The position numbers and the translations under genes were made by a program. DNA of 8,829 bases from NCBI GenBank assembly GCA_017387165.1, contig JAFOFS010000337.1, positions 1 to 8,829 of the forward strand, in the 5' to 3' direction. Below the pieces are notes generated by a model. The model had not been told where the DNA came from and ran no database searches. It saw only the letters and a program-made list of their open reading frames with translations. Source of the stretch: Clostridia bacterium. Lineage in GTDB: Bacteria; Bacillota; Clostridia; Oscillospirales; Acutalibacteraceae. How positions within the stretch are numbered: position 1 is the stretch's first letter; every line of letters begins with the position of its first letter. Shown here piece by piece: positions 1 through 7,238 of the stretch.

Positions 1-1472
1 AGACCACCACGACCATCGGTTTGGCCGATGCCTTGAATCGCTTGGGTAAAAAGACGATGATGGCTCTGCGTGAGCCGTCGCTCGGCCCTGTGTTCGGTGT
101 CAAGGGCGGCGCGGCCGGCGGCGGCTGGGCGCAGGTGGTGCCGATGGAGGACATCAACCTCCACTTTACCGGCGATTTCCACGCCATCGGCGCGGCGAAC
201 AACCTGCTTGCCGCGATGATCGACAACCACATCTTCCAGGGCAACGAGCTGAACATCGATCCCCGTAAGATCACGTGGAAACGCTGCGTGGATATGAACG
301 ACCGCCAGCTGCGCTGCGTCACCGACGGTCTCGGCGGTCGCGTCAACGGCGTTCCGCGTGAGGATGGCTATGACATCACCGTTGCCAGCGAGATTATGGC
401 GGTGCTGTGCCTCGCCGGTGACATCAACGATCTGAAAGAGCGGCTGGCGCGCATCGTGATCGGCTACACCTACGGCAAGCCGGACGAGCAAAAGCCGGTG
501 ACCGCAGGCGAGCTGAAAGCGCACGGCGCGATGGCGGCGCTGCTGAAGGATGCGCTGAAGCCGAATCTGGTGCAATCGCTGGAGCATACCCCGGCCATCG
601 TGCACGGCGGTCCGTTTGCCAACATTGCCCACGGCTGCAACTCGGTCACCGCCACCCGTATGGCGCTGAAATTGAGTGATTATACCGTCACCGAAGCGGG
701 CTTCGGCGCCGACCTCGGTGCGGAGAAGTTTTTGGATATCAAGTGCCGTATGGCCGGTCTGAAGCCGGATGCGGTGGTTGTCGTGGCGACCGTCCGTGCG
801 CTGAAATACAACGGCGGCGTTGCCAAGGCGGATCTCAATACCCCCAACGTCGAGGCGCTCAAGAAAGGCTTGCCCAACCTGATGAAGCACGTCAGCAACG
901 TGCAGGAGGTTTACGGTCTGCCGTGCGTTGTCGCGATCAACGAATTCCCGTCCGACAGCGCCGAGGAAGTGCAGGCGGTGGCGGATGCCTGCGCCGCACG
1001 CGGCGTGAAATCGGTGCTGTCGCAGGTCTGGGCGAAGGGCGGCGAGGGCGGCCTCGCGCTGGCGGAGGAGGTTATCCGCCTGTGCGACCTGCCAAACGAT
1101 TTCCGCCACGCTTACGAGCTGGAGGGTAGCATTGAGGATAAACTCAACGCCATCGTGCGTAAGGTGTACGGCGGCAACCGCGTGGTGATGACCGCCGAGG
1201 CGGCCAAGCAGGCGGCACAGCTGGAAGCCCTCGGCTACGGTAACCTGCCCGTTTGCGTCGCCAAGACGCAATACAGCCTCACCGACGACCAGACCAAGCT
1301 CGGCGCGCCGACCGATTTCGATATCACGGTGCGTCAGGTCAAGCTGTCGGCAGGCGCCGGCTTCGTGGTGGCGCTGACCGGCGCGATTATGACCATGCCG
1401 GGTCTCCCAAAAGTTCCTGCCGCCGTCAACATCGACGTGGACGAAAACGGCAAGATCAGCGGTCTGTTCTGA
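1..1472 (+). CDS. fhs: Formate-tetrahydrofolate ligase, 5'-truncated by the window edge
   Basis: Cytosolic enzyme that joins formate to tetrahydrofolate using ATP, giving 10-formyl-THF for purine synthesis, initiator-Met formylation or, in acetogens, the methyl branch of the Wood-Ljungdahl pathway. The reading frame is in phase from base 3 and opens with TTTTIGLADAL, the tail of the P-loop (family form GEGKTTTT). About 490 residues are visible against about 557 for the family, so roughly 70 N-terminal residues lie outside; no start codon here is the real one. Visible motifs are LREPSLGP at visible residues 22-29, whose Arg matches the formyl-phosphate-binding Arg of the Moorella enzyme; GVKGGAAGGGW, the first family signature but ending in Trp rather than the usual Tyr; HGGPFANIAHGCNS; VATVRALKYNGG, the second signature; WAKGGEGG; and AKTQYS. 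It ends with the family-typical GLF and TGA. It converges on trmO, with a shared terminator 9 bp after the stop. Identification is very secure; whether it serves acetogenesis or only biosynthesis cannot be told. Confidence 0.97.
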   Translation, partial: TTTTIGLADALNRLGKKTMMALREPSLGPVFGVKGGAAGGGWAQVVPMEDINLHFTGDFHAIGAANNLLAAMIDNHIFQGNELNIDPRKITWKRCVDMNDRQLRCVTDGLGGRVNGVPREDGYDITVASEIMAVLCLAGDINDLKERLARIVIGYTYGKPDEQKPVTAGELKAHGAMAALLKDALKPNLVQSLEHTPAIVHGGPFANIAHGCNSVTATRMALKLSDYTVTEAGFGADLGAEKFLDIKCRMAGLKPDAVVVVATVRALKYNGGVAKADLNTPNVEALKKGLPNLMKHVSNVQEVYGLPCVVAINEFPSDSAEEVQAVADACAARGVKSVLSQVWAKGGEGGLALAEEVIRLCDLPNDFRHAYELEGSIEDKLNAIVRKVYGGNRVVMTAEAAKQAAQLEALGYGNLPVCVAKTQYSLTDDQTKLGAPTDFDITVRQVKLSAGAGFVVALTGAIMTMPGLPKVPAAVNIDVDENGKISGLF

Positions 1473-1481
1473 TAAAAAAAC

Positions 1482-1512
1482 AAGTCCGATGTGTCATCGA
1501 CACATCGGACTT
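1482..1512. terminator. Bidirectional intrinsic terminator between fhs and trmO
   Basis: A perfect 14-bp stem (arms 1482-1495 and 1499-1512, loop ATC) lies between two converging genes. On the plus strand it is followed by TTTCTCTTT for fhs. On the minus strand the seven A's at 1474-1480 become a T7 tract for the uvrB-uvrA-trmO transcript. The minus-strand T tract is the cleaner one, so termination should be stronger leftward. The hairpin occupies most of the 45 bp between the two stop codons. Confidence 0.9.
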
Positions 1513-1517
1513 TCTCT

Positions 1518-2195
1518 TTATTCGATGGATACAACGGTCAGCGTGTCGCCGTCTACCGAGAATTTCACCTCGTATCCGGCAAAGGACAAACCGTATATCC
1601 GCGTCGGGTCGTTCTGATAGGACGGACGCGGATCGTGCGCCAGCACTCCGCGTAACGCCTGCCGCTGTTCGTCATTCATCGTTTCGGGCAGCGGTGCGGC
1701 AAAAACGACCTCCAGCGCGTATGCGCGTACCGGCTCGGCAAAGCCGCCGACCGCGTCGGGATGACTGTCGGTAAAGGGGAGATACGGCTTGACGTCGAGG
1801 ATGGGAGTACCGTCCATCAGATCGGCGCCGGAAACCACCAGCACCGCGCCGTTTTCGGTTTCGCGGATCTCCTCCAGCTTGACCGAGGATAACCCGATGG
1901 CGTTGGGGCGGAACGGCGAACGGGTTGCAAACACCCCCATACGGGTGTTGCCGCCCAGCCGCGGCGGTCGGACGGTGGGGGACCAGTCCTCCCGTACCGC
2001 CTCGGAAAATTGCCAGATCAGCCAGATGTGGGAAAATCCCTCCAATCCGCGCAACGCGTCGGGATTGCGAAATTCCGGCTCAAACACCACCGTGCCGCGC
2101 AGCTCACCGACCAAGCCGCTTTGCCGCGGAATGCCGAATTTATCGGGAAAATCGGTGTGGATACGGGCGATGGGCTTCATCGTGATCTCGTTCAT
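1518..2195 (-). CDS. trmO: tRNA (N6-threonylcarbamoyladenosine(37)-N6)-methyltransferase TrmO (TsaA-like)
   Basis: S-adenosylmethionine-dependent enzyme that N6-methylates t6A at position 37 of certain tRNAs (tRNA-Thr in E. coli), refining decoding. The 225-aa protein is close to the E. coli length of about 235. It shows the family blocks in order: KFGIPRQ (19-25), FSHIWLIW (54-61), PPRLGGN (77-83), GVFATRSPFRPN (87-98), SGADLMDGTPILDVKPY (122-138) and C-terminal DPRPSYQ (188-194). The first ATG is chosen because GGAGG at 2203-2207 sits 7 nt before it; a second ATG at codon 6 has no comparable site. The start overlaps the uvrA stop as ATGA, so it is the last gene of the uvrB-uvrA-trmO operon and probably translationally coupled. 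No promoter of its own was seen. The family is certain; the exact tRNA substrate in this organism is inferred. Confidence 0.93.
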   Translation of the reverse strand: MNEITMKPIARIHTDFPDKFGIPRQSGLVGELRGTVVFEPEFRNPDALRGLEGFSHIWLIWQFSEAVREDWSPTVRPPRLGGNTRMGVFATRSPFRPNAIGLSSVKLEEIRETENGAVLVVSGADLMDGTPILDVKPYLPFTDSHPDAVGGFAEPVRAYALEVVFAAPLPETMNDEQRQALRGVLAHDPRPSYQNDPTRIYGLSFAGYEVKFSVDGDTLTVVSIE

Positions 2196-5023
2196 TTTCT
2201 CCCCTCCAACAGCGGTCGCAGATATTGACCCGTGTACGAGCCTGCCACCTGCGCCACCTCCTCGGGTGTGCCGGTCGCCACCACCGTGCCGCCGCGGTTG
2301 CCGCCCTCGGGACCGAGGTCAATGATGTGATCGGCGGTCTTGATGACCTCCAGATTGTGCTCGATCACGATCACCGTGTTGCCGCTGTCCACCAGCGTTT
2401 GCAGGACGGTAATGAGCTGTCGCACGTCGTCCGAATGCAGACCGGTGGTCGGCTCGTCGAGAATATACACCGTCTTACCGGTCGGTCGCTTGGACAATTC
2501 GGTTGCCAGCTTGATGCGCTGCGCCTCGCCGCCCGACAGGGTGGTGGCAGGCTGACCGAGCTTGATGTAACTCAAGCCGACGTCGTACAGCGTCTGCAGC
2601 TTGCGCTTGATACGGGGAAGCTCGGAGAAGAAGGTAAGCGCCTCCTCCACCGTCATTTCCAGCACGTCGTAGATGTTTTTGCCCTTATACCGTACCTCCA
2701 GCGTTTCGCGGTTGTACCGCTGTCCCTTGCAGACCTCGCAGGGGACGTACACGTCCGGCAGGAAGTTCATTTCAATGCGGAGGATGCCGTCGCCCTGACA
2801 CGCTTCGCAGCGTCCGCCGCGCACGTTAAAGGAAAATCGACCGGCACTGTAGCCACGCTGACGCGCATCCTGCGTCTGCGCAAACAACTCACGGATGTCG
2901 TTGAACACGCCGGTGTAGGTGGCCGGATTGGAACGGGGCGTCCGCCCGATGGGGGATTGATCGATGTCGATGACCTTGTCCAGAAACTCGATGCCGTCGA
3001 TCCGCTCGTGCTTGCCGGGGAAGGTACGGGCGCGGTTGAGCTTGGCGGCCAACGATTTATAGAGAATTTCGTTGATCAACGAGGACTTGCCCGAGCCGGA
3101 AACGCCGGTCACCGCGTTGAAGGCTCCCAGTTTAAAGGACGCATCAATGCCGCGGAGATTGTTTTCCGCCGCTCCGTGAACGGTCAGCCAATGACCGTTG
3201 CCTGCGCGCCGCGCCGTCGGCAGCGGAATGCGCTTTTTGCCGGACAGATACAGACCGGTGATCGATTCCTTGCATTTTTCGATGCCCTTGACCGGCCCCG
3301 AATAGACGATCTCACCGCCGTGTACACCGGCGCCGGGACCGACATCCACCAGCCAATCGGCGGCGCGCATGGTGTCCTCGTCGTGCTCGACGACGATCAG
3401 GGTGTTGCCGAGATCACGCAGCTGCTTCAGCGTTTCCAACAGCTTGTCGTTGTCGCGCTGGTGCAGACCGATACTCGGCTCGTCGAGAATATACAGCACG
3501 CCGGTCAGATACGACCCGATCTGTGTGGCAAGACGGATGCGCTGACTCTCGCCGCCGGACAGCGTCCCCGCTGCGCGGGAGAGGGTCAGGTATTCCAGAC
3601 CGACGCTGTTGAGGAAGCCCAGACGGGCGCGGATTTCCTTGATGACGCGGTCACCGATGAGATGCTCGCGTTCGCTCATGGTCGGCTCAAAGCCATCGAA
3701 AAACTCCAGCGTTTCGGTGATGGATTTGTGGGTCAGCTGCTCGATGTTGAGTCCACCGACCGTCACCGCCAGCACCTCCGGCTTCAGACGGGTGCCGTGG
3801 CACTCGGGACAGGGAATTTCGCGCATATAGGTGTCCAGTTCCTCACGCATCCAGTTGCTGTTGGTTTCCTTGTAACGGCGCTCCAAATTGTTGGCGATCC
3901 CTTCAAACGGCGCCATATATTCGCCGTATCCCTTGTGGTGCTTCATACGGATCTTGACGTCGCCCGTGCCGTACAGCAGGGTGTCGATCGCTTCGTCCGA
4001 CAGGTCCTTGATGGGGGTGTCCAGCGAGAATCCGACGTACTCCGCCACGGCATTGAAATGCATCTGCGCGATGGAACCGGCGCCAAGATAATCCCAGCCG
4101 TTGGAGCGGATACCGCCCTCGCGGATGGAGAGATTTTTGTCTTTGAAAATCAGCTCGGGATCCAGCGACTTGAATACGCCGAGGCCGGTGCATTTCGGAC
4201 AGGCGCCGAACGGATTGTTGAAGGAGAACATACGGGGGCTGAGTTCGTCGATGGTCGCCCCATGCTCGGGACAGGCGTAGTTTTGCGAGAAGGTCAGTTC
4301 TTCTCCTCCAACCACGTCCACCGACAACAACCCACCCGAAAGTGCGGTTGCCGTTTCCACCGAATCGGCCAGCCGCCGGCGGATGCCGTCCTTGATGATC
4401 AGACGGTCAACCACGATCTCCACCGTGTGCTTTTTGTTCTTTTCCAGCTTGATTTCTTCCGAAAGCTCCCGCAGCTCGCCGTCAATGCGGACGCGGACGT
4501 AGCCCTCCTTGCGTGCGTTGTCCAGTTCCTTGACAAACTCACCCTTGCGCCCACGAGCCAGAGGGGAGAGCAGCTGAATGCGGCTGCCTTCGGGCAACTG
4601 CAGGATGCGGTCAACGATCTCGTCGGCGGTTTGTTGCTTGATCTCCTTGCCGCAGACGGGGCAATGCGGCACGCCGATACGGGCGTACAACAGACGCAGA
4701 TAGTCGTAGATCTCGGTCACCGTACCGACGGTGGAACGCGGATTTTGCGAGGTGGTTTTTTGGTCGATGGAGATGGCAGGGGAGAGTCCTTCGATGAGAT
4801 CGACGTCCGGCTTGTCCATCTGTCCGAGGAACATACGGGCGTAGGAGGACAGACTCTCCACATACCGCCGTTGTCCCTCGGCGTAGATGGTGTCGAACGC
4901 GAGTGAGGATTTACCCGAACCCGACAGACCGGTAAAGACGATCAACTGATCACGGGGAAGCTCCAGATCGACGTTTTTCAAATTATGCATCCGCGCACCG
5001 CGGATCACGATCTTTTTGGCCAT
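2192..5023 (-). CDS. uvrA: Excinuclease ABC subunit UvrA
   Basis: ATPase that scans DNA for bulky or distorting lesions with UvrB and loads UvrB at the damage site in nucleotide excision repair. The 943 residues match the usual length (940 in E. coli). First ATPase module: Walker A GLSGSGKS (32-39), signature LSGGE (488-492), Walker B ILDEP (512-516). Second module: GVSGSGKS (640-647), LSGGE (829-833), ILDEP (854-858). Zinc sites: CPVC (121-124) with CPEC (405-408); C251, H254, C275, C278 in the DNA/UvrB-binding region, where the second Cys of the E. coli site is His; and C739, C742, C762, C765, the C-terminal finger that probes the lesion. The start is fixed by AGGAG 6 nt upstream, embedded in the last codons of uvrB, whose stop is 3 bp away. 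Full length and intact, so surely functional; co-transcribed with uvrB upstream and trmO downstream. Confidence 0.98.
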   Translation of the reverse strand: MAKKIVIRGARMHNLKNVDLELPRDQLIVFTGLSGSGKSSLAFDTIYAEGQRRYVESLSSYARMFLGQMDKPDVDLIEGLSPAISIDQKTTSQNPRSTVGTVTEIYDYLRLLYARIGVPHCPVCGKEIKQQTADEIVDRILQLPEGSRIQLLSPLARGRKGEFVKELDNARKEGYVRVRIDGELRELSEEIKLEKNKKHTVEIVVDRLIIKDGIRRRLADSVETATALSGGLLSVDVVGGEELTFSQNYACPEHGATIDELSPRMFSFNNPFGACPKCTGLGVFKSLDPELIFKDKNLSIREGGIRSNGWDYLGAGSIAQMHFNAVAEYVGFSLDTPIKDLSDEAIDTLLYGTGDVKIRMKHHKGYGEYMAPFEGIANNLERRYKETNSNWMREELDTYMREIPCPECHGTRLKPEVLAVTVGGLNIEQLTHKSITETLEFFDGFEPTMSEREHLIGDRVIKEIRARLGFLNSVGLEYLTLSRAAGTLSGGESQRIRLATQIGSYLTGVLYILDEPSIGLHQRDNDKLLETLKQLRDLGNTLIVVEHDEDTMRAADWLVDVGPGAGVHGGEIVYSGPVKGIEKCKESITGLYLSGKKRIPLPTARRAGNGHWLTVHGAAENNLRGIDASFKLGAFNAVTGVSGSGKSSLINEILYKSLAAKLNRARTFPGKHERIDGIEFLDKVIDIDQSPIGRTPRSNPATYTGVFNDIRELFAQTQDARQRGYSAGRFSFNVRGGRCEACQGDGILRIEMNFLPDVYVPCEVCKGQRYNRETLEVRYKGKNIYDVLEMTVEEALTFFSELPRIKRKLQTLYDVGLSYIKLGQPATTLSGGEAQRIKLATELSKRPTGKTVYILDEPTTGLHSDDVRQLITVLQTLVDSGNTVIVIEHNLEVIKTADHIIDLGPEGGNRGGTVVATGTPEEVAQVAGSYTGQYLRPLLEGRK
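2203..2207 (-). promoter_or_regulatory. trmO ribosome binding site inside the uvrA 3' end
   Basis: GGAGG, within a longer GGAGGGGAG run, lies 7 nt before the trmO ATG and inside the last codons of uvrA. With the ATGA stop/start overlap it suggests re-initiation by ribosomes finishing uvrA. It also settles the choice of the upstream of two nearby ATG codons. Confidence 0.8.
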
Positions 5024-5026
5024 AAC

Positions 5027-6997
5027 TTACTCCTGTAACTGCTTGATACGATCGCGCAGATAAGCGGCGTGCTCAAATTCCAGCAGCTTTGCCGCGTTTT
5101 TCATTTCCTTGGTCAGCTCAGCAATCAGCTGCAACCGCTCCGACTTGGTCATGCGGTCAAACTGCTTTTTGGTGACCTTCTTGTTTTCCTTGGACGTGCC
5201 CGAAATTTCAATGATATCCCGCACGTCCTTGATGACGGTGGTGGGGACGATGCCGTGTGCCTCGTTGTACGCCTGCTGAATGCCGCGGCGTCGCTCGGTT
5301 TCGCGAATGGCGACCTCCATCGACGGGGTGACGCAATCGGCGTACATAATGACCTCGCCGTGCGCGTTACGCGCCGCACGGCCGATGGTCTGGATGAGCG
5401 CCGAGGTACTGCGGAGGAAGCCCTCCTTGTCGGCGTCCAATATGGCGACCAGCGACACTTCGGGGAGGTCAAGACCCTCACGCAGCAGATTGATGCCGAC
5501 CAGCACGTCAAACTCGCCCAGTCGCAGATCACGGATGATCTCCATACGATCCATCGTGCTGACGTCGTGGTGCATATACCGCACACGGATACCGGCGTCG
5601 GCAAGAAAATCGGTCAGATCCTCCGCCATTTTCTTGGTGAGGGTGGTGACCAGCACACGCTCGTTCACCGCCACGCGCTTGCGAATTTCCTCCATCAGAT
5701 CGTCGATCTGCCCCTCGATCGGCTTGACCGTGATCTCAGGATCCGGCAGACCGGTCGGTCGGATGACCTGCTCCACCGTCTGCTGGCTGATCTCCCGTTC
5801 AAACGGGCCGGGGGTGGCGCTGACAAACAGCACCTGATTGATGTGGGAATAAAATTCCTCAAAGGTCAGCGGACGGTTGTCGTAGGCGCTGGGCAGACGG
5901 AAACCGAAATCCACCAGACTCTGCTTGCGCCCACGGTCGCCGTTGTGCATACCGCGTACCTGCGGCAGGGTGATGTGCGATTCGTCCACCATCAGCAGGA
6001 AATCGTCGGGGAAATAATCCAGCAGCGTAAACGGCGGCTCGCCTGCCTGGCGACCCGACAGCACCGAGGAGTAATTCTCGATGCCCTTGCACATGCCGAT
6101 CTCGGTCAGCATTTCCATATCGTATCGCGTACGCTGTTCGATGCGTTGCGCCTCCAACAGCTTCCCTTCCGCGGTGAAATAGCGGATACGCTCGGCCAGC
6201 TCTTGGCGGATGTTCTCCACCGCTCCGGCCATTTTTTCGGGTGGGATGATGTAGTGGGAGGCAGGGTAGATGGCCACGTGATTGATGACCGTCTTGACCT
6301 CGCCGGTGAGCGGGTTGATCTCGCTGATGCGCTCGATCTCATCACCGAAAAACTCCACGCGAAACGCCACGTCGTGGGTGTAGGACGGGTAGATCTCCAT
6401 CACGTCACCGCGGACGCGGAACTTGTTGCGGGTGAAACTGACGTCGTTTCGCTCGTACTGCAGCTGCACCAGCTTTTCCATCACCGCTTCACGGGATTTT
6501 TCCATCCCGGGACGCAGCGACAGGATCATATTGCGGTAATCGATCGGGTCACCGAGGTTGTAGATGCAGGAAACACTCGCGACGATGATGACGTCCCGCC
6601 GCTCGGACAAAGCGGAGGTGGCGGAATGCCGCAGACGGTCGATCTCGTCGTTGATGGCGGAGTCCTTCTCGATATAGGTATCGGTGGTCGGGACGTACGC
6701 CTCCGGCTGATAATAGTCGTAATAGGATACAAAATACTCCACCGCGTTTTCGGGGAAGAACTCGCGAAACTCCGAGCAAAGCTGCGCGGCGAGGGTTTTG
6801 TTGTGAGCGAGAACGAGGGTCGGACGGTTCGTATTCGCAATAATGTTCGCCATCGTAAAGGTCTTACCCGAACCGGTAACACCAAGCAAAACCTGCTCTT
6901 TCAAGCCGTTTTGGATGCCTGCGGTCAGCTTCTCGATCGCCTCCGGCTGATCACCCGTCGGCTGATAGGGAGAATGTAAAATAAACTTATCCGCCAT
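5027..6997 (-). CDS. uvrB: Excinuclease ABC subunit UvrB
   Basis: DNA-damage-verifying helicase-like subunit of nucleotide excision repair: UvrA loads it, it inserts a beta-hairpin between the strands, then recruits UvrC for incision. 656 aa, normal for the family (673 in E. coli). Domains in order: Walker A GVTGSGKT (39-46); the beta-hairpin from about residue 91, with Y92, Y93, Y95 and Y96 at the E. coli numbering; motif II DESH (338-341); SATPG (393-397); motif VI QTIGRAARN (536-544); and a C-terminal UVR coiled coil (about 621-656), which contacts UvrC and UvrA. The ATG at 6997 is preceded 7 nt upstream by AAAGGAG, and the protein start MADKFILHSPYQPTGDQP is family-typical. First gene of the operon, with promoter at 7078-7106 and a structured leader. 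No anomaly in the coding sequence. Confidence 0.98.
   Translation of the reverse strand: MADKFILHSPYQPTGDQPEAIEKLTAGIQNGLKEQVLLGVTGSGKTFTMANIIANTNRPTLVLAHNKTLAAQLCSEFREFFPENAVEYFVSYYDYYQPEAYVPTTDTYIEKDSAINDEIDRLRHSATSALSERRDVIIVASVSCIYNLGDPIDYRNMILSLRPGMEKSREAVMEKLVQLQYERNDVSFTRNKFRVRGDVMEIYPSYTHDVAFRVEFFGDEIERISEINPLTGEVKTVINHVAIYPASHYIIPPEKMAGAVENIRQELAERIRYFTAEGKLLEAQRIEQRTRYDMEMLTEIGMCKGIENYSSVLSGRQAGEPPFTLLDYFPDDFLLMVDESHITLPQVRGMHNGDRGRKQSLVDFGFRLPSAYDNRPLTFEEFYSHINQVLFVSATPGPFEREISQQTVEQVIRPTGLPDPEITVKPIEGQIDDLMEEIRKRVAVNERVLVTTLTKKMAEDLTDFLADAGIRVRYMHHDVSTMDRMEIIRDLRLGEFDVLVGINLLREGLDLPEVSLVAILDADKEGFLRSTSALIQTIGRAARNAHGEVIMYADCVTPSMEVAIRETERRRGIQQAYNEAHGIVPTTVIKDVRDIIEISGTSKENKKVTKKQFDRMTKSERLQLIAELTKEMKNAAKLLEFEHAAYLRDRIKQLQE
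5030..5034 (-). promoter_or_regulatory. uvrA ribosome binding site formed by the last codons of uvrB
   Basis: AGGAG, made from the final CAG GAG codons of uvrB, lies 6 nt before the uvrA ATG; the uvrB TAA stop falls within that spacer. A ribosome terminating on uvrB covers this site, which fits coupled production of the two partner proteins. Confidence 0.8.
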
Positions 6998-7004
6998 CTT
7001 CTCA

Positions 7005-7011
7005 CTCCTTT
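7005..7011 (-). promoter_or_regulatory. uvrB Shine-Dalgarno site, possible target of leader pairing
   Basis: AAAGGAG, 7 nt before the uvrB ATG, decides the start. Upstream in the same leader, minus-strand bases 7038 to 7031 read CTCCCTTT. They could pair with this site (7 pairs, one bulged C), but the same bases also form the left arm of a local hairpin (7021-7040). The two pairings exclude each other. Functional use is inference. Confidence 0.7.
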
Positions 7012-7067
7012 CTTTGATAGGCTCCCCTGTAAAGGGAGGCTTGCGTTTTACGCTTTCTTATGATAGG
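7008..7067 (-). repeat. Direct repeat flanking two small hairpins in the uvrB leader
   Basis: On the minus strand CCTATCATAAGAAAG (7067-7053) recurs as CCTATCAAAGAAAG (7021-7008), identical apart from one extra T. The first copy starts just after the predicted transcription start; the second runs into the Shine-Dalgarno site. Between them lie GCGT/ACGC (7043-7053, loop of 3) and a hairpin at 7021-7040 with six Watson-Crick pairs plus one bulge. The repeat is seen directly; a role in translational control or protein binding is only possible. Confidence 0.6.
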
Positions 7068-7077
7068 TAGATATAGT

Positions 7078-7106
7078 ATTATAACATAAATGAATTTATA
7101 TGTAAA
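7078..7106 (-). promoter_or_regulatory. Sigma-A promoter of the uvrB-uvrA-trmO operon
   Basis: On the minus strand a -35 box TTTACA (7106-7101) and a perfect -10 box TATAAT (7083-7078) are separated by exactly 17 bp. TG is placed for an extended -10 (TGTTATAAT). Transcription should start near 7071, giving a leader of about 74 nt. No GAAC-N4-GTTC (Bacillota LexA) box was found here. The bases from 7107 to 7194 show nothing else I can name. Confidence 0.85.
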
Positions 7107-7194
7107 TAAAAGAGTAAAGACTTTTTTATAACCTCTCCCGCAGACACGCAAATTTTGATCCGCGACAGCTGCATCGCTCCACTTTGAAGTATCG

Positions 7195-7235
7195 AAAAAA
7201 CGCGTCCCTTGTTTTGCCGAACAAGGGACGCGTTT
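7195..7235 (-). terminator. Intrinsic terminator of radC
   Basis: A perfect 16-bp stem (7198-7213 with 7220-7235, loop TTGCCG) lies 3 bp beyond the radC stop. The A tract 7195-7200 reads as T6 on the minus strand directly after the hairpin. It should separate radC transcription from the uvrB promoter about 90 bp downstream. Confidence 0.9.
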
Positions 7236-7238
7236 CGG

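Noticed and set aside
1..1472. fhs as a marker that the organism is an acetogen
   Set aside because: Fhs is widespread in non-acetogenic Bacillota for purine and formyl-Met supply, and no other Wood-Ljungdahl gene is in the window.
1253..1774. Plus-strand frame bridging the end of fhs and trmO
   Set aside because: Out of frame with fhs, Arg-rich reading of GC-rich DNA, and it crosses the bidirectional terminator.
2225..4906. An 893-codon open frame on the plus strand opposite uvrA
   Set aside because: Fully antisense to an intact uvrA, with no recognisable domain and a composition full of His, Val, Leu, Asp and Gly typical of a reverse-frame reading. It arises from the codon bias of a GC-rich gene that avoids TTA, CTA and TCA.
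5069..6979. A 636-codon open frame on the plus strand opposite uvrB
   Set aside because: Same reasons: antisense shadow of an intact conserved gene, no family motif, no ribosome site seen.
7107..7194. Possible small gene or RNA between the uvrB promoter and the radC terminator
   Set aside because: No start codon with a ribosome site and useful length on either strand, and no strong hairpin; it reads as plain intergenic DNA.
7216..7229. GAAC near the radC terminator as half of a LexA box
   Set aside because: The second half GTTC is absent at the required spacing, and the bases belong to the terminator loop and stem.
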